Of a stretch of 8,411 bases of DNA, positions 1 to 5,536 are shown piece after piece. Numbering within the stretch: the stretch's first letter is position 1; each line of letters starts with the position of its first letter. Both the position numbers and the translations under genes were made by a program. Where the stretch lies: positions 1-8,411 of the forward strand of contig CAYUUP010000069.1 in the NCBI GenBank assembly GCA_964447925.1, in the 5' to 3' direction. The notes under the pieces were generated by a model that saw nothing but the letters and a program-made list of their open reading frames with translations, did not search any database and had not been told where the DNA came from. The stretch comes from CAYUUP01 sp964447925 (GTDB lineage Bacteria > Bacillota > Clostridia > Oscillospirales > Oscillospiraceae).

Positions 1-436
1 CCAGCTGCTTCAGGAGCTGGGTCACGACCCCACCCCGGAGGATATCGCCGAGGAGATGAACATGTCGGTGGATAAGGTACGGGAGATTTTGAAAATCGCC
101 CAGGAACCCGTCTCTCTGGAGATTCCCATTGGAGAGGAGGAGGACTCCCACTTAGGAGACTTCATCCCGGATGAAGAGGCCTCTGAGCCATCTGAAGCCG
201 CCTCCTTCACCCTACTGAAGGAACAGCTGCTGGATGTTCTCTCCACCCTGACCCCTCGTGAAGAAAAGGTCCTGAAGCTACGCTTTGGCATTGAGGACGG
301 CCGTAACCGCACTCTGGAGGAGGTGGGGCGGGAATTTAATGTCACTCGGGAACGCATCCGGCAGATCGAGGCCAAAGCCCTGCGAAAGCTGCGCCACCCC
401 AGCCGCTCCAAAAAGCTACGGGATTTTCTCAGTTGA
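1..436 (+). CDS. rpoD: RNA polymerase primary sigma factor (sigma-A/RpoD), C-terminal part
   Basis: This is the 3' end of the housekeeping sigma factor, which directs core RNA polymerase to -35/-10 promoters. The frame is open from base 2, so the gene continues upstream of the window; 144 C-terminal residues are visible. They start in region 3 (DPTPEDIAEEMNMS, a helix-turn-helix-like segment), continue through an acidic 3.2 linker (GEEEDSHLGDFIPDEE), and end with regions 4.1/4.2: LTPREEKVLKLRFGIEDG, then the -35-recognition helix FNVTRERIRQIEAKALRKL and HPSRSKKLRDFLS. These are near-invariant in primary sigma factors, and the GDFIPDE linker plus the region 4.2 tail argue against an alternative sigma. 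The usual upstream neighbour, dnaG, would lie outside the window. The visible part shows no frameshift or odd residue. Confidence 0.97.
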   Translation, partial: QLLQELGHDPTPEDIAEEMNMSVDKVREILKIAQEPVSLEIPIGEEEDSHLGDFIPDEEASEPSEAASFTLLKEQLLDVLSTLTPREEKVLKLRFGIEDGRNRTLEEVGREFNVTRERIRQIEAKALRKLRHPSRSKKLRDFLS

Positions 437-439
437 GAA

Positions 440-469
440 TTGACAAACACTTCTCTTTTGCGCTACAAT
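440..469 (+). promoter_or_regulatory. Sigma-A promoter for the ene-reductase gene
   Basis: A perfect -35 box TTGACA (440-445) lies 18 bases upstream of a -10 box TACAAT (464-469), which differs from consensus at one position. The -35 begins only four bases after the rpoD stop codon. The predicted transcription start is about 476, giving a leader of roughly 50 bases. This suggests that the ene-reductase is transcribed independently of rpoD, although no rpoD terminator is visible between them. Confidence 0.75.
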
Positions 470-486
470 TTAGGAAGCATTAGCTG

Positions 487-504
487 TTGATGCTCAGCAT
501 CCAA
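487..504 (+). promoter_or_regulatory. Operator-like inverted repeat in the ene-reductase leader
   Basis: The arms GATGC (489-493) and GCATC (497-501) flank TCA. With flanking TTG and CCAA the symmetry extends imperfectly over 487-504. It lies about 12-28 bases downstream of the predicted start site, where a bound repressor would block transcription; in RNA it could only form a weak 5-bp hairpin without a T-run. The role is inferred, and the symmetry could be chance. Confidence 0.3.
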
Positions 505-515
505 ATCCAACCTTG

Positions 516-523
516 AGGTGAGG
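516..523 (+). promoter_or_regulatory. Ribosome binding site deciding the ene-reductase start
   Basis: AGGTGAGG (516-523) sits three bases upstream of ATG 527; its AGG at 516-518 is about 8 bases away. An upstream in-frame GTG at 518 lies inside this Shine-Dalgarno sequence and has none of its own, so ATG 527 is the preferred start. Confidence 0.65.
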
Positions 524-526
524 AAA

Positions 527-2479
527 ATGAATCAGAAATTCCCCCACGTCCTCTCCCCTATCCGAGTGGGCGGCAAGCTCTATAAAAACCGCATTCTTGT
601 GGCGCCCATTACCCCCCACTCTTCCAGCAACGGCGAGTTATATCCCAATGAGGACGCCATGGCATATTTCGAGCAGCGTGCCAAGACTGGAGCTGCCGTA
701 GTATACTGTGGCGGTGCCAAGGCGGTGGATGTCTTTGATGACGGTGAACACTGCACGTGGGATACCGTGGCCTTTAATCACAAGAACCGGCTGACCCTGC
801 TGGCCGCCCGTATCCACGCCCATGGGGCGCTGGCAGGCATGGAGGTCATGGGCTTGCTACCCGGCTCCTGGCGGGACGGCCCTCCCTTAACCTGCTCCGA
901 TGGCAACCGGATCATGCAGTCTCCTCCCATCGGTCAGGAGATTACACAAGAGGAGATGGCCCGCTATATAAAAGCTACCGCCCTGATGTGCGCCAATCTG
1001 TTGGAGTGCGGCTTTGACAATCTGCTCTTCCATTTTGGCCACAGCATCCCCGTGGCCCAGTTTCTCTCCCCGCTGACCAACCACCGTACCGATGAATACG
1101 GCGGCAGCACTGAAAATCGCTGCCGCTTCCTGGTGGAAATCCTGGACGCCTGCCGCTCGGCCACCAAAGGCCGTATGGTAATGGAGGTTCGTATGTCTGC
1201 CACAGAGTTCATTAAAGGCGGTATAGATGTGGATGAGGGTATTCGCATTGCCGAAATTCTCCAGGAACACTGCGATGTCATTCAGGCCTCCTGCGGCATG
1301 GTGACAGAGCAGTATATGACATGGACCCACCCTTGCGCACATATGGGCTATCATCCCAACCTGTGGCTGGCCGAAGGCTTTAAGAAGTCCGGACGCATCC
1401 ACAAGCCTGTCACTGCCGTGGGCGGCTTTGAGAGCCTTCAGGCTGCGGAGGACGCCATTGCCGCCGGAAAATGCGACTTTGTAGCCATTGCCCGGCAGTT
1501 TATCGCCGACCCGGAGATGATGAAAAAGGCGCTGGACGGGCGGGCAGAGGATGTGGTACCTTGTATCAAGTGTATGCGCTGCCACGATTCCGACTGCTAT
1601 GCCCATCTCTTCCGGTGTGCTGTGAACCCCAAGGTAGGCTTTGAAACTTGCTTGGATGAGATGTTCCCCAAAGCCGCTGCCAAATCCAAGCGGGTGGCTA
1701 TTGTGGGCGGTGGACCCGCCGGGATGTACGCCGCCGTCACTGCTTTCGACCGAGGGCACTCTGTCACTCTCTATGAAAAGTCCGATTCTCTGGGCGGCGC
1801 GCTGAAGTTCAGCGACGCAGTCACCTTCAAATATGCCCTGCGGAGCTTTAAGGACTATTTAAAGCGACAGGTGGAGAAGCGGGACATTCAGGTGCTGTTG
1901 AATACTGAGGCCACCCCAGAGACTATCAGCGGCCAATATGACGCCGTCATCATCGCCGTTGGTGCCGAGCCGCTGATGCTCCCCCTCCCTGGCTTCAACC
2001 GGGATAACGGCATCGTAGCCACTGACGCCTATGGCCAGGAGGACAAGCTGGGCCGGGAGGTAATCATCATTGGCGGCGGACAGGTGGGCTGCGAAACTGC
2101 CCTCCACCTGTTGGAGAAGGGATTGAAAGTCTCCATCATTGAGATGCAGTCCTCCCTCTGCCCGGATGCCTCCAAGACCTGTGGTGATGAAATCCGCATC
2201 CTGCTGGAACAGGACACGAACTTCACCGCACTGACCTCCGCCCGGTGCCAGAGTGTCACCAAGCACTCCGTCACCTACATAGACGCCGATGGCAGTGAGC
2301 AAACCATCCAGGCAGATACCATCATTCTGGCCGCCGGAATGCGCCCTCTCACCAGGGTGGCCGATGCACTCGCCGCCGAGAGCGACGTGCCAGAGTGGGT
2401 ACAGATCGGTGACTGCGTCCGTGCCCGCACAGTGGAGCAGGCTGTCAGCGAAGCTTTCTGTGCTGTCATGGATCTGTAA
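527..2479 (+). CDS. FMN/FAD/Fe-S ene-reductase (old yellow enzyme / 2,4-dienoyl-CoA reductase family)
   Basis: This predicted cytoplasmic NAD(P)H-dependent flavoenzyme would reduce an activated C=C bond in an enoate, enone or dienoyl substrate. It has 650 residues, the usual length for the two-part family that includes FadH, clostridial enoate reductases and BaiCD/BaiH. Residues about 5-340 form the FMN TIM barrel: SPIRVGGKLYKNRILVAPI near the N-terminus, QFLSPLTNHRTDEYGGS from residue 178, and the FMN-phosphate segment VAIARQFIADP (319-329). A cysteine cluster follows (C346, C349, C352, C357, C364) ending in AVNP, where the family binds 4Fe-4S. The FAD fold begins at 390-399 (VAIVGGGPAG) and the NAD(P) fold at 511-521 (EVIIIGGGQVG). 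The catalytic segment reads HFGHSIP (169-175): the two histidines are kept, but the position usually Tyr or Trp is Ile174. The substrate is unknown; flavonoids, cinnamates, steroids and bile acids are known for relatives. Start ATG 527 is preferred over GTG 518. A ferredoxin-like DUF362 gene follows 104 bases downstream. Confidence 0.92.
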   Translation: MNQKFPHVLSPIRVGGKLYKNRILVAPITPHSSSNGELYPNEDAMAYFEQRAKTGAAVVYCGGAKAVDVFDDGEHCTWDTVAFNHKNRLTLLAARIHAHGALAGMEVMGLLPGSWRDGPPLTCSDGNRIMQSPPIGQEITQEEMARYIKATALMCANLLECGFDNLLFHFGHSIPVAQFLSPLTNHRTDEYGGSTENRCRFLVEILDACRSATKGRMVMEVRMSATEFIKGGIDVDEGIRIAEILQEHCDVIQASCGMVTEQYMTWTHPCAHMGYHPNLWLAEGFKKSGRIHKPVTAVGGFESLQAAEDAIAAGKCDFVAIARQFIADPEMMKKALDGRAEDVVPCIKCMRCHDSDCYAHLFRCAVNPKVGFETCLDEMFPKAAAKSKRVAIVGGGPAGMYAAVTAFDRGHSVTLYEKSDSLGGALKFSDAVTFKYALRSFKDYLKRQVEKRDIQVLLNTEATPETISGQYDAVIIAVGAEPLMLPLPGFNRDNGIVATDAYGQEDKLGREVIIIGGGQVGCETALHLLEKGLKVSIIEMQSSLCPDASKTCGDEIRILLEQDTNFTALTSARCQSVTKHSVTYIDADGSEQTIQADTIILAAGMRPLTRVADALAAESDVPEWVQIGDCVRARTVEQAVSEAFCAVMDL

Positions 2480-2503
2480 GCACCCTTACAACCAATCATA
2501 ACA

Positions 2504-2540
2504 CCCCCCTCCTGTGCTGTCACCGGAGGGGGCGTCTTTC
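2504..2540 (+). terminator. Terminator-like hairpin after the ene-reductase gene
   Basis: CCCCCTCC (2505-2512) pairs perfectly with GGAGGGGG (2525-2532). Inside, GTG (2514-2516) pairs with CAC (2521-2523) around a four-base loop, making a strong, nearly continuous stem. The following tract (CGTCTTTCCGTT) is only moderately T-rich, so termination may be partial. It lies 25 bases after the stop codon and before the DUF362 ribosome binding site. No good promoter was seen between the hairpin and DUF362, which suggests read-through or a weak undetected promoter. Confidence 0.55.
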
Positions 2541-2583
2541 CGTTGCCCCACAGCTGGAGGTAGCAAAACAGGAGGAATAATTC

Positions 2584-3714
2584 ATGGATACCGCAAAATC
2601 AAAGGTCTTCACCACCGATTTCCGGGTCAAGGTAGGTCATAGCTTGCAGGAGAAACTTCAAGTGCTGATGCGCCGGGCTGGGTTTGAGACTATCGACTTC
2701 GATGGCAAATTTACAGCGATCAAAATGCACTTTGGAGAACCGGGCAATCTGGCCTATCTCCGGCCAAACTACGCCAAAACGGTGGCGGATACCGTCAAGG
2801 CCCTGGGAGGCAAACCCTTTCTGGTGGATTGCAACACCCTCTACCCCGGCCGCCGGAAAAACGCTCTGGAACACCTGGAGGCGGCCTGGGAAAACGGCTT
2901 TGGCCCCCTTTCGGTGGGCTGTCCGATCCTCATCGGCGATGGCCTGAAAGGGACGGATGACATTGAAGTTCCCGTCCCTGGCGGCATCTATGTCAAAAAT
3001 GCCAAAATCGGCCGGGCGGTGATGGACGCCGATGTCTACATCAGCCTGGCCCACTTCAAAGGGCACGAGTGTACCGGCTTCGGCGGGGCCATCAAGAACA
3101 CCGGCATGGGCTGCGGCAGCCGGGCGGGTAAGATGGAGCAGCACAACTCCGGCAAACCCACCGTCCGGCAGGAAAAATGCCGGGGATGTATGCTCTGCGC
3201 CCGCCAGTGCGCACAGGACGCCATCTCCTATGGGCAAAACCGCAAGGCCAGCATTGACCACAGCAGGTGTGTGGGCTGTGGCCGATGCATTGGCTCCTGT
3301 AATTTTGACGCCATTCACAATACCAATTCCAGTGCCAATGCCGACTTAAACCGCAAGATTGCGGAATACACACTGGCCGTAGTATATGGCCGTCCCGCCT
3401 TCTACATCAATCTGGTGATGGACATCTCCCCAAATTGCGACTGTCACGGTGAGAATGACGCCCCCATCCTCCCTGACGTGGGTATGTTTGCCTCCTTTGA
3501 TCCGGTGGCTCTGGATCAGGCCTGTGCCGATGCCTGTCTGCGGCAAGAACCTCTGCCCAACTCCCAGCTGGGGGACAACCTCCGCAAGCCCAGCTTCTGC
3601 GATCACCATGACCACTTTGTCAACTCCACTCCGGAGTCGGAATGGGAGAGCTGCCTGGAACATGCTGAGAAGCTCGGCTTGGGCAACCGGGCATATGAGC
3701 TTATTTCCTTCTGA
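2584..3714 (+). CDS. DUF362 protein with two 4Fe-4S ferredoxin motifs
   Basis: This 376-residue protein matches the DUF362 / ferredoxin fusion common in anaerobes. Recognisable family segments are the N-terminal AIKMHFGEPGN, then DCNTLYPGRRKNALEHLEAAWENGF, the central HFKGHECTGFGGAIKNTGMGCGSRAGK, and the C-terminal MGMFASFDPVALDQA-type motif (here VGMFASFDPVALDQACADAC). Two classic 4Fe-4S motifs lie in the middle: C199-x2-C202-x2-C205-x3-C209 and C229-x2-C232-x2-C235-x3-C239. Additional cysteines (NCDCHGEN) occur near the C-terminus. The start ATG has GGAGG at 2571-2575, 8 bases upstream. No signal peptide is seen, so it is probably cytoplasmic. The biochemical role of DUF362 is not established; a function as an electron carrier or metallocluster protein is inferred. 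Its position after the ene-reductase suggests, but does not prove, that it supplies electrons to it. Confidence 0.9.
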   Translation: MDTAKSKVFTTDFRVKVGHSLQEKLQVLMRRAGFETIDFDGKFTAIKMHFGEPGNLAYLRPNYAKTVADTVKALGGKPFLVDCNTLYPGRRKNALEHLEAAWENGFGPLSVGCPILIGDGLKGTDDIEVPVPGGIYVKNAKIGRAVMDADVYISLAHFKGHECTGFGGAIKNTGMGCGSRAGKMEQHNSGKPTVRQEKCRGCMLCARQCAQDAISYGQNRKASIDHSRCVGCGRCIGSCNFDAIHNTNSSANADLNRKIAEYTLAVVYGRPAFYINLVMDISPNCDCHGENDAPILPDVGMFASFDPVALDQACADACLRQEPLPNSQLGDNLRKPSFCDHHDHFVNSTPESEWESCLEHAEKLGLGNRAYELISF

Positions 3715-3781
3715 GCTTACATCTTTTTTAGTCTGTCCGCCCCCTTCCCCGCATACAATGACAGAGAAGGGAGTGAACACC

Positions 3782-4312
3782 ATGAACACCAAAAAAGCCC
3801 CCCTGTGGGGAGAATGGAAGCGCATCTGCTGCTTTGCCCTCACTACCCTGGCCGGGGTGGGGCTGCACTACCTCTATGATCTGGTTCCCGGCCCCTTTTC
3901 CGCCATCCTGGCCCCGGTAAACGAGAGTATCTGGGAGCATGTCAAGTTGCTATACTTTCCTCTGTTGGCCGCTGGACTGCTGTATACCCGGAAATCGGGT
4001 TGGCAGCCCCGAACAGCCTGGCTGGCGGCCATGCTTATCGCCTGCGGACTGGAACAGCTCATCGGCGGCATCTACCACATTTGGCTGCTGGGAAACAGCA
4101 GGATCTTTGATATTGGACTGTATGTGATGCTGGTGGCGCTGGCCTTTTTCCTCTCCCAGCGGCTCCAACCCTCCCCTGCCTGGCGGCGACCGGTACTGCT
4201 GCTAACTCTGTTTCTGGGCGCGGCTATTGTGCTATTCCTGATCTGGCCGCCAAGCCTGGCTCTTTTCACCGATCTGCGGCTGGCAGATGCACTCTATACC
4301 CTTCCCTGCTGA
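3782..4312 (+). CDS. DUF6512-like multi-pass membrane protein
   Basis: This small integral membrane protein of 176 residues has unknown function. About five hydrophobic segments are visible (roughly residues 13-35, 53-69, 79-103, 107-127 and 137-156). The signature LHYLYDLVPG...LAPVNESIWEHVKLLYFP (about 28-60) is what I recall as the conserved core of DUF6512 proteins of Firmicutes, with the polar NESxWEH patch next to a membrane helix. The frame stays open upstream inside DUF362, but ATG 3782 is chosen because AAGGGAG (3767-3773) lies 8 bases before it and the hydrophobic part starts shortly after. The gap to DUF362 is 67 bases and to the next gene 36 bases, compatible with co-transcription. 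The family name is from memory of the motif and should be confirmed by a profile search. Confidence 0.8.
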   Translation: MNTKKAPLWGEWKRICCFALTTLAGVGLHYLYDLVPGPFSAILAPVNESIWEHVKLLYFPLLAAGLLYTRKSGWQPRTAWLAAMLIACGLEQLIGGIYHIWLLGNSRIFDIGLYVMLVALAFFLSQRLQPSPAWRRPVLLLTLFLGAAIVLFLIWPPSLALFTDLRLADALYTLPC

Positions 4313-4348
4313 CCATCTATTACTACAATCACAAAGGAGAACTGCGCT

Positions 4349-4852
4349 ATGAGACGTCATGATAGAGAGATTACCAGCTGGGATGAAATTCTTCAGGTCA
4401 TAGAGGGCTGTGATGTCTGTCGGCTTGCCCTGAATGATGAGGAGGGCTATCCCTATATCCTGCCCTTGAACTTCGGCATGAAAGCGGAGGGGCAGTCTGT
4501 CACCCTCTATTTTCACGGCGCCAACGCAGGCCGGAAATACCGACTTATAGAGCAGGACTGCAGGGCCAGCTTTGAGATGGATCGGGGCCACCGGCTGGTG
4601 CTTGACGATGAGACAGGTAACTGCACCATGTCCTATGAGAGCGTCATTGGACGGGGAAAGCTATCTATCCTACCGGCGGAGGAAAAGCTGGAAGCGCTGG
4701 AACTGCTGATGGCCCACTACCGTCAGCCGGACTTTCCCTTCCATCACGACGTCATTCCGCGTACTGTAGTGATGAAGTTAGAGGTGGTGCAGCTCACCGG
4801 CAAACGACGGATAATGCACGCACAAGCCTATCCAAAGCAGGATGCAAATTGA
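4349..4852 (+). CDS. Nim-like flavin-binding protein (pyridoxamine 5'-phosphate oxidase-like fold)
   Basis: This 167-residue protein is similar to the NimA / COG3467 group of split-barrel flavin-binding proteins. Family marks are the N-terminal MRRHDREI, CRLALNDEEGYPYILPLNFGM (24-44), YFHGANAGRKYRLI (54-67), in which His56 matches the conserved flavin/active-site histidine, and YESVIGRGKLSIL with the EEKLEALELLMAHY helix. Some members reduce 5-nitroimidazoles, but most are uncharacterised housekeeping oxidoreductases, so no resistance is claimed. Start ATG 4349 is supported by AAGGAG (4334-4339), 9 bases upstream. It is the last gene of the left block and ends just before a strong terminator. 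Confidence 0.9.
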   Translation: MRRHDREITSWDEILQVIEGCDVCRLALNDEEGYPYILPLNFGMKAEGQSVTLYFHGANAGRKYRLIEQDCRASFEMDRGHRLVLDDETGNCTMSYESVIGRGKLSILPAEEKLEALELLMAHYRQPDFPFHHDVIPRTVVMKLEVVQLTGKRRIMHAQAYPKQDAN

Positions 4853-4862
4853 GACAGGACAG

Positions 4863-4891
4863 AAAAAGGCGCGGGAAACCCGCGCCTTTTC
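4863..4891. terminator. Bidirectional intrinsic terminator
   Basis: GGCGCGGG (4868-4875) and CCCGCGCC (4879-4886) form a perfect 8-bp stem with loop AAA. Flanking A5 (4863-4867) and T4 (4887-4890) extend the pairing and supply a U-tract on either strand. It sits between the convergent ends of the Nim-like gene (stop at 4852) and yajC (stop at 4918 on the minus strand), so it can terminate both. Confidence 0.93.
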
Positions 4892-4917
4892 TCATGTCAA
4901 ATAACTGCAAAGTGTTT

Positions 4918-5196
4918 TTACTTGGTGGCCTCTTCCGCCTGGGCGCCCTTGGATGAAATTGCCCACTTCATCAATTCAATACGCACCCGATCAGCACCGG
5001 TCTCAATAACCACACTGTTCTCCTTGACAGCGCAAACAGTACCTACAATGCCGCCGATGGTAGTCAGCTCGTCCCCCACTGCCAGGCTGTTGCGCATCTC
5101 GTTCATCTGTTTCTTTCTCTTATTCTCCGGCCGGATCATCAAGAAATAGAAGATCGCAATCATCACCACGATCAGAATAATAAAAGTCCAGTCCAA
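4918..5196 (-). CDS. yajC: Preprotein translocase accessory subunit YajC
   Basis: YajC is a small inner-membrane partner of SecDF in the Sec secretion system. The 92-residue protein has one N-terminal membrane helix (about residues 3-20, FIILIVVMIAIFYFLMI) followed by the signature RPENKRKKQMNEM, then the soluble core LAVGDELTTIGGIVGTV and ending with KWAISS, all diagnostic of the family. Length is typical. The start codon is TTG (5196-5194): no in-frame ATG or GTG lies nearby upstream, and GGAGG (plus-strand CCTCC, 5205-5209) sits 8 bases before it. The gene stands alone, without its frequent neighbours tgt, queA or secDF, and has its own promoter. Confidence 0.95.
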   Translation of the reverse strand: MDWTFIILIVVMIAIFYFLMIRPENKRKKQMNEMRNSLAVGDELTTIGGIVGTVCAVKENSVVIETGADRVRIELMKWAISSKGAQAEEATK

Positions 5197-5204
5197 AAGA
5201 AAAA

Positions 5205-5209
5205 CCTCC
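5205..5209 (-). promoter_or_regulatory. Ribosome binding site fixing the TTG start of yajC
   Basis: On the minus strand GGAGG lies 8 bases upstream of TTG (5196). Position and strength make the TTG start convincing, since the encoded protein then begins MDWTFII, directly ahead of the membrane helix. Confidence 0.85.
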
Positions 5210-5222
5210 GTTTACTCTCCGG

Positions 5223-5438
5223 CAGTGCCGGGAATTTTGCTCTGGGAACAGGAAAACCTTGCCTCCTGACCCTGCACACTTTTTTTATTATACCTGATTT
5301 TTCCGTTTCTGACAAGGCCTTTTTTCAAAAAGATAACATTAACTTTTGGTGAACCCGCAGCTTTGTATGAGGGTGGCATTCCACCATGGCGAATGCGCCG
5401 TCTGCAGGCGCTGGCCGCAGCTGCCACAGTGCCGGGAA
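5223..5438 (+). repeat. Pair of 12-base direct repeats, CAGTGCCGGGAA
   Basis: Identical copies lie at 5223-5234 (in the yajC leader) and 5427-5438 (four bases before the transporter -35 box). They are 204 bases apart and each is next to one of the two divergent promoters, which would suit a shared regulator. This function is inference. Confidence 0.5.
5287..5335 (-). promoter_or_regulatory. Sigma-A promoter for yajC, with UP-like A/T tract
   Basis: On the minus strand, TTGTCA (5315-5310) is followed after 17 bases by a perfect TATAAT (5292-5287). Upstream of the -35, at 5316-5335, the minus strand carries T5 and A6 tracts (TCTTTTTGAAAAAAGG), resembling an UP element. The predicted start is near 5280, giving a leader of about 84 bases that contains a small CCGGC-AGT-GCCGG hairpin (5219-5231). 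Confidence 0.82.
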
Positions 5439-5442
5439 ACAT

Positions 5443-5471
5443 TTGACAAAAATGACGGATCAGCTTATAAT
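5443..5471 (+). promoter_or_regulatory. Consensus sigma-A promoter for the MFS operon
   Basis: TTGACA (5443-5448) and TATAAT (5466-5471) are both perfect consensus boxes with the ideal 17-base spacing. The predicted start is about 5478, roughly 60 bases upstream of the transporter start codon. Such a strong promoter followed at once by a terminator-like hairpin suggests control after initiation. Confidence 0.9.
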
Positions 5472-5489
5472 ATTAACAATTATGCTGCT

Positions 5490-5520
5490 GGCTCCCCCCT
5501 TGCGGGAGGGAGTCCTTTTT
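5490..5520 (+). terminator. Terminator-like hairpin in the MFS operon leader (possible attenuator)
   Basis: GGCTCCC (5490-5496) pairs with GGGAGTC (5508-5514), including one G-U pair. Two further inner C-G pairs close a small loop. CC-then-T5 follows (T5 at 5516-5520), giving the shape of an intrinsic terminator between the promoter and the ribosome binding site. An alternative fold is possible: TCCTT (5513-5517) or GCTCC (5491-5495) can pair with the Shine-Dalgarno AAGGAGC (5522-5528). The two folds exclude each other in part. No known riboswitch or leader peptide was recognised in the short leader. Confidence 0.5.
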
Positions 5521-5521
5521 C

Positions 5522-5527
5522 AAGGAG
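5522..5527 (+). promoter_or_regulatory. Ribosome binding site fixing the TTG start of the MFS gene
   Basis: AAGGAG lies 9 bases upstream of TTG 5537. The next in-frame ATG (5597) falls inside the first membrane helix and has no such site, so TTG is the better start. The site is partly complementary to upstream leader bases. Confidence 0.8.
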
Positions 5528-5536
5528 CTGTTCCTG

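Larger units (their letters stand above)
5210..5536. other. Divergent intergenic region between yajC and the MFS operon
   Basis: This stretch of about 330 bases holds no convincing gene. It contains back-to-back sigma-A promoters, a 12-base direct repeat CAGTGCCGGGAA (5223-5234 and 5427-5438), and several inverted repeats: GGTGG/CCACC (5372-5376, 5381-5385), GCATTC/GAATGC (5376-5381, 5391-5396), GCGCC/GGCGC (5395-5399, 5407-5411) and the palindrome GCAGCTGC (5417-5424). The portion 5362-5440 is clearly richer in G+C than the promoters around it. Small open frames here overlap promoters and lack ribosome binding sites. Confidence 0.7.

Noticed and set aside
887..1759. 290-codon minus-strand open frame inside the ene-reductase gene
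   Set aside because: It lies antisense to a gene with clear family motifs, has no convincing ribosome binding site or recognisable domain, and long antisense frames are common in G+C-rich coding DNA.
2599..3318. 239-codon minus-strand open frame inside DUF362
   Set aside because: Shadow of a clear gene with two intact 4Fe-4S motifs on the plus strand.
3722..3759. Possible promoter before the DUF6512-like gene (TACAAT at 3754-3759)
   Set aside because: The -10-like box has no acceptable -35 at 16-18 bases; co-transcription with DUF362 is simpler.
3449..3781. Upstream extension of the DUF6512-like gene overlapping DUF362
   Set aside because: The extension is in a different frame of DUF362, reads as low-complexity Pro/Ser-rich sequence, and ATG 3782 has a good ribosome binding site.
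4349..4852. Calling the Nim-like gene a nitroimidazole resistance determinant
   Set aside because: Fold and the conserved His56 fit the family, but most members are not resistance genes and no resistance-linked element is nearby.
5212..5442. Small open frames in the yajC/transporter intergenic region, on both strands (also 5346-5571)
   Set aside because: They overlap the divergent promoters and leader, lack ribosome binding sites and show no family features.
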